In this document: positions 48,301 to 55,909 of the stretch, in pieces | How the letters are laid out: every line of letters starts with the position of its first letter | Position numbering within the stretch: the stretch's first letter is position 1 | NCBI GenBank assembly: GCA_905178155.1 | Contig: CAJINV010000019.1 | Location: 502,475 to 566,474, forward strand | Direction of reading: 5' to 3' | Source of the DNA: Amoebophrya sp. A120 | Taxonomy: Eukaryota; Sar; Dinophyceae; Syndiniales; Amoebophryaceae | DNA length: 64,000 nt | Notes under the pieces: generated by a model | The model's input: the letters and a program-made list of their open reading frames with translations, nothing else | Databases searched by the model: none | What the model was told of the DNA's origin: nothing | Translations under genes and position numbers: made by a program

Positions 48301-48963
48301 ACTGGTTCGTCAAGCGGAAGTGAGCAGAATGGCCAGGAAGAAGACCATGGAAGCGAACAACTGCAGGACCACGTCGGCATAGTAGAGAGAACATCCTCCA
48401 AAGAGCAGGACTCTGCAGCTTTTGCCAATAAAGTAGAGAACAACTACAGCACCAGCACGTCCCAATCCTCTCCCGACAAGAATTCGTTCGCGGCCAGCTG
48501 GAAGGTGCGGCTGAAGAAGGTGGAAAACCCGCGGCAGAGCGCGTCGAATTTCCAGATGCCCAGTACGCCCGCGCCGAACCGGTTGCCGACGGAGTTGTCG
48601 TCCTCCCTCAGAAAGCACCTCCAGCGGAAATCCGAGGAGCGAGAGAGGGAAGAAGGTGGACAGAATGCTGCTGATACAACTTCTTGCCAGCCTCAAGTTC
48701 AACATGGCCGGGAAAGTTTCGGGATTAACAGCGGCGAGGCAGGGCCAGGTGGAGAGAGAGTGCAAAGTCGGGGTGCAGAGGTCGTGAACGAGGAACAACA
48801 CGAACAGAAAGAGAGCGATTCTTTTCCTGCGGGTTGTATCGCTGCGCCGAGCGGATTTTTCTGGGAACAGACCAGCGGGGATTTGAGATCGTCGCCGCCG
48901 GACAATCCGCGATCCGCCTTTCATTTTGACAACACAAATGAACAAGAAGATGTAGTGGAATGA
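39375..48963 (+). CDS. Protein kinase with Tudor-like and FHA domains
   Basis: 15 exons, 2021 aa, phases consistent: 39375-39699, 39929-40112, 40261-40379, 40535-40924, 41080-41297, 41556-41598, 41864-41925, 42252-42509, 42782-43345, 43675-44114, 44372-44577, 44900-45561, 45846-47244, 47512-47787, 48044-48963. The kinase domain covers ~50-330: P-loop GSGAFGSVYKG, VAIKV lysine, catalytic HRDIKTPN, DFGLA and the GTVGY activation end. All key residues are present, so it should be active. The LEKATSNFS lead-in resembles the Pelle/IRAK/receptor-like class. At ~395-445 a Tudor/Agenet-like motif reads VRARW, then DIQYDDGDFEERV. An FHA domain at ~870-955 has TISREHF and SSNGLMLNG, the phosphothreonine-binding signature. 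The remaining ~1000 residues are Ser/Gln/Pro-rich and disordered-looking. Together this suggests a kinase recruited by methylated and phosphorylated partners (inference). Twelve introns are introners, two GT-AG. Confidence 0.82.
39700..39923. mobile_element. Introner, family H
   Basis: Core GTGCACAACTGTCCCCCG / CGGGGAGTTGTGCACTCG. Exact TSD CCGGT. The 3' end is AGA rather than ATA. Second member at 59187. Confidence 0.88.
40380..40529. mobile_element. Introner, family B
   Basis: TSD TGTGT/TTTGT. Sits just after the DFG motif of the kinase. Confidence 0.85.
41298..41550. mobile_element. Introner, family A, forward
   Basis: Exact TSD TGATG. Inserted within the Tudor-like domain; only 43 bp of exon before the next one. 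Confidence 0.9.
41599..41858. mobile_element. Introner, family A
   Basis: Exact TSD TTGCG. Splits the Tudor-like domain right before DIQYDDGD. TIRs slightly diverged (GTAGGTCTGGG). Confidence 0.9.
41926..42246. mobile_element. Introner, family G
   Basis: Exact TSD ACGAG. TIR outer end altered (TACGAAAAGG / TTGCTCGCAATA). Confidence 0.88.
42510..42776. mobile_element. Introner, family A, forward
   Basis: Exact TSD AGATG. Third of the near-identical set with 28555 and 33738; has a short insert (ACTACAAG) near the 3' end. Confidence 0.92.
43346..43669. mobile_element. Introner, family G
   Basis: Exact TSD GTCGA. 3' end shortened relative to 41926 (GTGGGGGATTTTTCC). Confidence 0.9.
44115..44366. 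mobile_element. Introner, family A
   Basis: Exact TSD GGGTA. Same interior group as 3939. Lies just upstream of the FHA exon. Confidence 0.92.
44578..44894. mobile_element. Introner, family D
   Basis: TSD CGGGC/AGGGC. Splits the FHA domain between LIKKESG and PMKIQHGD. Clean, non-duplicated relative of 27669. Confidence 0.9.
45562..45840. mobile_element. Introner, family C
   Basis: Core GTAAAAACGTCCCCACACC / GGTGTGGGGACGTTTTTAC. TSD TGCCC/CGCCC. Confidence 0.9.
47245..47506. mobile_element. Introner, family A, forward
   Basis: Exact TSD CGCGA. 5' end TATGGATTG while the 3' end is CTTTTGATA, so the outermost bases differ between TIRs. Confidence 0.9.
47788..48038. mobile_element. Introner, family A, forward
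   Basis: Exact TSD AGAAC. 3' end is GATG rather than GATA. Close relative of 29220. Confidence 0.9.
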
Positions 48964-49563
48964 ACAGAAAAATATAAAAAAAACACTATTAGTTTTTACA
49001 CATCGTTTGGTAATTGACAGAACACGACACTTTTTCTTTTGAAGCACCTGCTTTGACGCGGTTCGTTTTGATCCTAGAATTTTCCTTACTGTAGCTTTGA
49101 AAATATTCCTCTTCGCAAGAAGGAAGAAAAAGAGATGCTTCAGCCTGGGTGGAGCAGAGGTGAGAACATCATGAATAATGGATGACGCCATTTTTTTGCC
49201 CAAAGAAATTTTCATTTGCGCCACGCGATAAACGTCGAGCCTGGAGCAAATAAGACACTTGCGACGTCTTGCCTGTCACATTGTAGATGCGGAGGTTTCT
49301 TACTACTACCTCGGACCTTGTTCTGGTGCTTGTTTTTTTTCTGGTTTCGTTTGCCGGGTGACTTTGTCGTGCGCTTCGCTGCACTGTCGTATCGTGATCA
49401 AAATATGACTTGTGTCTTGCGCAACATCAAAAGTAGTTTGAAGATGTGAAGCCGTTCTCATCAATCCCGCACGATACACATTTTTTCGTGGAAGGAAATA
49501 CGACACGGGACGACCCATTGACTGAGCCATTGTTGCGTGGTCTTTCCACCTTGCCGCGCCAGC
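48964..49563. other. Intergenic gap
   Basis: No supported gene. Contains pyrimidine-rich stretches upstream of the next start codon. Confidence 0.5.
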
Positions 49564-52500
49564 ATGCTGTCGACGCGACGGCAGGCCACGGCGAGCTGCC
49601 GAGGGGTTTTGCAGCGACGAGGCTTTTTCGGAGTGAAGAGCCCAGTGGAGGTAGTACAACTTGTTGGTGGCAATATTTTCTGTGTCGTGCAACATCTTGA
49701 TTTATTTTGTACTCGAGCCTGTCATGCATATTTGCAGCACCAGATGAACATCTCAACCATTCTGATTCTCACTCTTCAGGCCAGCAGCGGCGGTGTGTAC
49801 GTGACAAAGTACCAGATTACGAAAAAGGGGAAAGCCGGCGTCGATTACGATGACTTCCTGCTCACACTTATCCTGTGTAAAAACGTCCCCACCCCATAGC
49901 CAAGATGGAAAATCTGCTAGACAGATCCATAAGTTTTGGGAGTCACGCATGACAAATTTTTCTCTGTACCGCAATGCGGGTTAGCAAGGACAACCGCATC
50001 ACAAAGCCATCCTGGTATCGTGTTTACAGCATCACGAATTGCATAACACGATTGAAAATACCTCTCGTGGGGATGCGCATATACAAGTTTTCCTGTGATG
50101 GCAATTCTGCATGACAACTCTGGGTTGGGGACGTTTTTTCACAGGATAACCCTCCCGCAGCGCGATCAGCTGGCGTCGGAAACGAAGCAAGTGGAATATG
50201 GCCTGCTCAAACGTTGCAATCTCAAACGTTACATTAGAATCTGGATTTTGTATTGCATGAAGAGCATGAGGAACGTATAGAGAATTGAGCTTTTCGCAAT
50301 ACAAATTGAGCCGAATTCTCAATGCAGTTTGGAGCCCCCGAAATACTTGTTATGCGAAATCCTATGGGAGTAGGCTAGATCATGCAGCTCTTGCATCACA
50401 GATTTCCAGACTCTTTTGTAACGTTTGAGATTGTAACACCTGAGAGGGTTATATGGAACTGTTCTTGAAGTACCTAAAAGTGGTGACTGACCACGAAGCG
50501 AGAAGCGATGACTTCAAGGACTTCTTGAAAAGATCAAAGGACGGCCTGATGGTGGAGTCGGACGTGTTTATCACCACGGAGGAGCTGCTCAGCGCGATGT
50601 GGGCGAACGGTTTCGCGGAGAAGGTTTGTGATGAAATTTGTGTTGCTTAAAGCAGACTGTCAGTCATGTTGATAGATATTTTTCGTAAGTTTTTCTTGCT
50701 CTTGCATTATGCTACTGATCTCAGGTGATGTTGACTACCGACGTGTTGATCTGTACTTGATGTGAACCGAAAAAAATCCTACAGGAGCGAACTGCGGTGC
50801 AGTACACATTCCCAGCCGAGTACAAATTCCACTATCCCGAGCTTGCCGTGCTGTTCAACATATCGGAGGAAGATTGCTACAAGTACTGCATGAGAAAACG
50901 AATAGAAGCCAGCCACATTGGTCAGCTGGACTCGAAAAAAATGAAGCCCGGGGGCTGGGTCAGGGACCACTGGTATAGAATAGATTGTGTTTTGCGAGGC
51001 AGTGTTTGCTCTTGTTGTTCCCGGTGCATGACAAGGCTACACACACTTACTTACTTACATCAAAATGGTACGTCCACTTCGAAATATGTATCAATCAGGT
51101 TGATTTTCGGGGCCTCGATTTTCTTGCTGAAGACCTTTCCCTTATGAAATGTAAAAATGTCTGGGTCTGGAAACTTGTGATGCTGGGTGGCGTCTCATGA
51201 TGAGGCCAGAAATGCTGGCTCAGCATCACAAGTTTCTGAGCTTCTAGGTGTTGCCTATTCTGCATTACAAACTGCGTTTCTGCATCACAGAAAAATGGAG
51301 CTCTTGGGTAACTTGCATGACAGATTTAAGAGTCATGCCAGACAAGCATGACAAACATGCATTCTTCCAGACCCAGACACTTTTACATTTGATATCCCTT
51401 CTTCAACTACTACTTCGCCCTGAAAGGCTTCGGTACGGGCATGTTTCTGTGGACGAGTTACACGGCGTTTTCCCGCTACATCGGCGACGTGATACAAAGA
51501 AACGAGTTTATGGCCGCCCAGAAAACCGCACAAGACGTGATGGAGGGCGAGGACAAGATTATGGCTGCCATGAAGAGATTTGCGAACGACAGCAAGTGCC
51601 TGGACCGCTTGGCCAGCTTCAGCTCGGATTTGAGGGTGTTGAGAAGGATTTTTCAATGGTGCTGGTTACATTGACAAATTGAATCATTCGCTTCTTGTTT
51701 CGGAAGTTAGTAGTGCATGACAATGTAACATCAACTCCATCCACCTTTTCACTTCGTAAAAAATAACCCCATATCAGCCCACCATGGCGAGCTACCGCAA
51801 GGCGCTAATCGAAGCGGAAAAGCAGCAGCTTATCGCGAAAGCAAAGAAACAGCTCCAGTCCATTCTCTCCTTTGAGGATTCGAACGGCGCGAAGTTGCAG
51901 GATAGTTTGGTCAAGGAAGTAAAAGCCGACTTCACCCGGAAGTTTGGTACCGATGCGAGTATGCAGTCCGCGGCATTTGAGTCAGCGTTGACAGGTACGC
52001 ACTTTTTGCTTTGCAGCTGCCTGTGCTTCATGCCATTGCTGAACGCCCGCGCGACCCTTTTCGAACATCCTGGCGCGCCAGAACCCCCGACCCTGCCCCG
52101 ACCCTGCCCCGACCCTGCCCCGACCCTGCCCCGACCCTGCCCCGACCCTGCCCCGACCCTGCCCCGACCCTGCCCCGACCCTCGCAGTTTGGCTGGGTTT
52201 TGCGCGCGGGATCCGGCCGGAAGGGTTCCGGCCCCCCATCCTAGGGCGCCGCCTTTCCTTGCAGTGCGTAGGACCTATAGTGCCGACGATTCGCGGGCAC
52301 ATGCTCGTTTTCGCATTTGTTCTGTTTTCCCGTCCTCGCAGAAGGGCCGAACAGTGGTCGAGCAAGGACCAGGATGCAGGTCGCCCACTAAGGGCGTATT
52401 TGCGTTTAAGTTGGCACTTCATCACCTCCTCGTGCATATTTAGCGCGCAACCCCCTCCGCCCTAACAAAAAATCCCAGGCATCTCCGGCGAGACTTCGAA

Positions 52501-53159
52501 ACAGGACCCGGTGCTGAACTTTTTCGCGGACAGCCTGAAGCAGATTGACCTCTCGGGCAAAGCGAAGGCGAACGCGTCCGGCAGTGTGTCCGAGCGACTG
52601 GCCTTCATGCAGCAGCAACAGGAGCAGGAGTTCGTGAAAACGTTCTACGTCACCGCCGAAGAGACGACCGCCGTGAAGTCCGCCAGCGACGAGGCGGCGA
52701 AGACGAAACTGATGGAGCTATCAAATGCAAATATGTCTGGGTCTGGAAGATTTCTCGATTTATCATGCACATTTTCCATGGGCCATGATGTCTGTGATGC
52801 ATGCCGTAGCATCACAGATTTTTAGAGGGCTTTGTGATACCTCTACCGCATGAGAATTGCCCTCTCCGCGTAGCACAAACTGGAGTCCTCTTCCTGGTCA
52901 TGCAATACACGTTTTTTTAGAATCCAGAGACAGCATCACAAGTTTAGAATGTTCCAGACCCACACATATTTGCATTTGATACGAGCAGCTGTACAGCAAG
53001 TGTGGGTTCCACGTTCCCGGGGCCTACACCATGACGGACGCGAAACCTCCATCCGACAGCGGCAGTGACTACGTGAAGGAAGTCTCTGATGCGGTCGGGA
53101 AACTGACCAAGGAGTTAGAGCAAAAACGGGCGGCCAGCTTGCAGGCTGCGTTTGCATAG
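49564..53159 (+). CDS. Putative mitochondrial membrane protein, ATP-synthase stalk-like
   Basis: 10 exons, 493 aa, phases consistent: 49564-49650, 49780-49868, 50154-50196, 50459-50623, 50785-50972, 51099-51143, 51401-51635, 51778-51994, 52479-52718, 52987-53159. The N-terminus is rich in Arg, Ser and Ala, lacks acidic residues and contains LQRRGFFG, as in a mitochondrial presequence. After a ~160-aa soluble part, residues ~190-230 form a hydrophobic hairpin (LIFGASIFLLKTF, then FGTGMFLWTSY). Long charged helices follow (QKTAQDVMEGEDKI; EAEKQQLIAKAKKQL). A presequence, membrane hairpin and long stalk helix is the layout of the Fo-F1 ATP synthase b subunit; alveolate versions diverge strongly. 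That identity is a hypothesis, not a motif match. The donor at 51636 (GTGTTG) is atypical. Four introns are introners. Confidence 0.6.
49869..50148. mobile_element. Introner, family C
   Basis: Core AAAAACGTCCCCACCCC / GGTTGGGGACGTTTTTTC. TSD ACACT/ACCCT. Confidence 0.88.
50197..50453. mobile_element. Introner, family F
   Basis: Core CTGCTCAAACGTTGCAATC / GATTGTAACACCTGAGAGG. Exact TSD TGGAA. A 43-bp exon lies between it and the family C copy. Confidence 0.9.
51144..51394. mobile_element. Introner, family A, reverse orientation
   Basis: 6-bp TSD TCCCTT, exact. The 5' end begins ATGAAATG instead of TATCAAATG. It splits the membrane hairpin. Confidence 0.9.
52089..52183. repeat. 11-bp tandem repeat in an intron
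   Basis: About 8.5 copies of GACCCTGCCCC in the GT-AG intron 51995-52478 of the mitochondrial-type gene, inside a wider GC-rich patch to ~52260. Confidence 0.95.
52719..52981. mobile_element. Introner, family A, reverse orientation
   Basis: TSD GGAGC/CGAGC. Interior is the reverse complement of 10271. 3' TIR reads CACACATATTTGC. Confidence 0.88.
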
Positions 53160-53682
53160 GACAATGCTTGAGAATTTGGTCGAGCATTGGACCTATGCAG
53201 GGCGAACGAAGATGTGACGAACCTTTACAACAGCATCGTGCATAAGTTAGTACGCGGACAAGTGAATGTGAGATCTTTTCTTTACGTCGGATGAAAAACT
53301 GAATTCTTTGATGCAACAAACTGAGCTTCTCTTTGCTCTCTTGGGTGGAAGTCTTGCACAGATGAGCCGGATGCTACGTTGAAGCTATCTCTTTGTTTTT
53401 TTCGGAAGAAGATATGCAAGGAACACTAACGCAGGTCGTGTTCTTCTAACGAAAAGCACGCGAGGAAGATGTAAAGTTCTTTGGGTTCCTTCTTAGGAGT
53501 GGAGAGGGCTTCACACACGCGAGGGGAAAGGGTAACAGAGTCTGGGGAATGTACAGTTCTTGTAAAAATGGAGCGGCAAGTCAGAGTGAAACTACCCTCC
53601 TGGTATCGTATCTTCGGTCGTTATAGCTTGACGCAGCGTGTTATTCCTCGTCTTCTCAAAACACGACCTTGCACAGATCAAA
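53160..53682. other. Intergenic gap
   Basis: No supported gene or introner. Pyrimidine-rich tracts precede the transporter start. Confidence 0.5.
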
Positions 53683-55146
53683 ATGGCAACTCCCGCCACT
53701 TCGTCCGCAAGTTTCTCGTGGCAGGTCGCCATCGGTTCAGCAATCAATCTTGCCGGCTACGCATTGCAAATCGGCGTTCTGAAGTTGTTCATTCTCCGTT
53801 ACGATTTTCCCCACCCACTGTTCCTCACGTTTCTCGACCAGCTGGTGGCGTTTTTCGCGATCTTGTTCGTGACGCACGTGGTGAAGATTATGCCAGACCC
53901 GAGGGTGGTGCCAAGGTTCGTGGCGGACGTGAAGGAGAGACTGAAGAAAACCAACCGGCGGCTGGACTTCACGGACACAGCTGGTGCGGCGGACCAGGAC
54001 GAAGTTCTTTCGGCATTGGTGAACAAGGGAGAAGCTGCTGGACAAAGTGCCGTCAAAAACAAAACAAATCAAGGTGAAAGCCTAGGAACCACGATAATTC
54101 CGACGTACAATTTCAAGACCCAAATCCTCCCGCTAGGCTTGCTCAACATCATATCCGGCGCCACGCACTACTCGGCGCACGAGTTTCTCTTTCCGAGCTT
54201 CGTGGAAATGATGATGATGACGCAAACCGTGCCCCAGGTCTTGCTCAGCAAATTTCTCTCCCGCGACATCTCGACCCTGACCTTGATCTCCGTCATCCCC
54301 ATCACCTTCGGGTCGGTCCTCTGCGCCTTCGGCGAAGTGAACTACAGTGTCAGTGGGATTGCGCTCGTTCTCGGCGCGATGCTCTCCGGGGTGTTCCGTC
54401 GGGCGGTGGCAGAAGGGGTGATGAAAAGCGGGCAGCAGGCGGCGGGACCACGTGGTATTAGAACAACGTCCTCTTCCACCCCGGGCATCGTTCCCAAGAC
54501 CGATGGAAGTATAAACGCAGGAATAAATAACTACAGCGAACTGCAGAAAAACAGTTCCTATGGTGCCGCACCAGCCGGCGCCTCTACTTCTGGACTACAA
54601 GAGCCGCCGAAACCAGTAGGGTTAAATCCATCCAGGAAAAATGACCCGACCCTCTCCGAGAAGATGATGGTCAGTTGGGGTATGGCGTACCGATTGACGC
54701 CCATCAACGTCGTCGGGTTACTGCTCCTTTCCCTCTTCGTCGAGGGCTCGGAGCCCTGGACGGAGGTGCACGGTAAAATAATAGTCTCCACGAAGTTTCA
54801 CTCGATTTATTTCGGGCTGATGCTACTCGTTTTTAAAGGTTTAGGAACCACTGTTTGGTACATATCCGAATTCACTCTCGTTCACTTCGCGGGCGCGTTT
54901 TACATGGCAGTTTTGAACAACATTAGTCGCGTAGGGGTGATATTCACGACCCTAGCCGTATTCGGCAATTCGGTATCGAGTTTGCAGGGCTGTGGGTTTG
55001 CGCTCACGCTTCTCGGGGTTGGTGTTTACCTCTATGATTTTGGCTTTGGTAAGAACAGAAGTACAACACCAGCTTCTGCCGACGTGCCAGCCTCTGTCAC
55101 GGCGTTGAGTGATGATGCCTACAAGGAAAGAGCAGTGAAGCAGTGA
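53683..55146 (+). CDS. Triose-phosphate/nucleotide-sugar transporter family protein (intronless)
   Basis: One uninterrupted exon, 487 aa. About ten hydrophobic segments are visible. Family hallmarks of the TPT/SLC35 branch of the drug/metabolite transporter superfamily are present: a YDFPHPLFLTFLDQL-type first loop, the NIISGATHYSAHEFLFPSF segment, and a VIPITFGSVLCAFGEVNYSVSG repeat. The protein would exchange a phosphorylated sugar or nucleotide sugar across the Golgi/ER or a plastid-derived membrane; the substrate cannot be read from sequence. Two long Ser/Gly/Lys-rich loops (~residues 85-140 and ~250-330) make it longer than the usual 300-400 aa. The start is the first Met in frame before the first membrane segment; an in-frame extension upstream to 53638 lacks ATG. 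Absence of any intron is striking beside its neighbours. Confidence 0.82.
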   Translation: MATPATSSASFSWQVAIGSAINLAGYALQIGVLKLFILRYDFPHPLFLTFLDQLVAFFAILFVTHVVKIMPDPRVVPRFVADVKERLKKTNRRLDFTDTAGAADQDEVLSALVNKGEAAGQSAVKNKTNQGESLGTTIIPTYNFKTQILPLGLLNIISGATHYSAHEFLFPSFVEMMMMTQTVPQVLLSKFLSRDISTLTLISVIPITFGSVLCAFGEVNYSVSGIALVLGAMLSGVFRRAVAEGVMKSGQQAAGPRGIRTTSSSTPGIVPKTDGSINAGINNYSELQKNSSYGAAPAGASTSGLQEPPKPVGLNPSRKNDPTLSEKMMVSWGMAYRLTPINVVGLLLLSLFVEGSEPWTEVHGKIIVSTKFHSIYFGLMLLVFKGLGTTVWYISEFTLVHFAGAFYMAVLNNISRVGVIFTTLAVFGNSVSSLQGCGFALTLLGVGVYLYDFGFGKNRSTTPASADVPASVTALSDDAYKERAVKQ

Positions 55147-55909
55147 TCTTCTTCTACGATTTTTTCCGCTAATTTTGTTTTCCAGAAAAGGAAAAATCCG
55201 CCATGGCATATTAGCGGGACATTGACTGCTTTCGCTTTGCGACATGTTGGGATATCTACTGTGCTATACAAAATAAACGTGATCGTCGGAGTTCGTTCGT
55301 GAGGCAGGATCTACTAGCACTGAATGATCACGGAAAAATTCTTGTATGATTTGGGGAACTGCTTCTGCTAGGTAAAGGTAAACAGATTATTGGGACGTTT
55401 CGTACAAGACAAAGAAAGAGAGACTAGTGAAGACGCGAGATGAATTGAGGGGAGCTATTTCTATGCGAACATCTAAGCGAGTGAAGCTGCAGAATTAAGA
55501 GACAAAACAGCAACACTTACTTAGATTTTGCACTCCTGGCACCCGCACCGCTGCCTCGATTTTTCCGTTTGTACGTTGATAGACTTCATCTCGTGAAGAT
55601 ACGATGCGTGGGTCGTTGTACGGCTGAGAAAATTCATCTGGGATAGAGTAAATTACACTCCATCTTGGCGATCTGTCGTGCCGAGTCGTTTAATATTCGC
55701 CAAACTACCTCCACCCTGACCTTGCGTCTCCACAAATTTTCGTGGCACTGCTAATAAAGGACAATAACCAGCTGGATTCATCCGCACACACGGTGTGCGT
55801 GGTGGTGAGTAAATTTTTTGTGCCTGCTAAGGAGACTGACATATATTTCCCCGACGAAAAACGGCTTTATTCTGTGCACCCCGCGTTGGGACAAGCACAA
55901 GACAAGAGG
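55147..55909. other. Intergenic gap
   Basis: No supported gene. The frame of the next CDS is open back to 55694 without another ATG, so an extra 5' exon of that gene in 55694-55909 cannot be excluded. Confidence 0.45.

Noticed and set aside
48310-49224. 304-codon minus-strand ORF
   Set aside because: It is antisense to the last kinase-gene exon, has no family signal and would contradict the codon pattern of the + strand exon.
2464-52981. Recurring peptides such as KMSGSG, YVWVWK and FQTQTFLH in many ORFs
   Set aside because: They are translations of the family A TIR read through from exons, not a protein motif.
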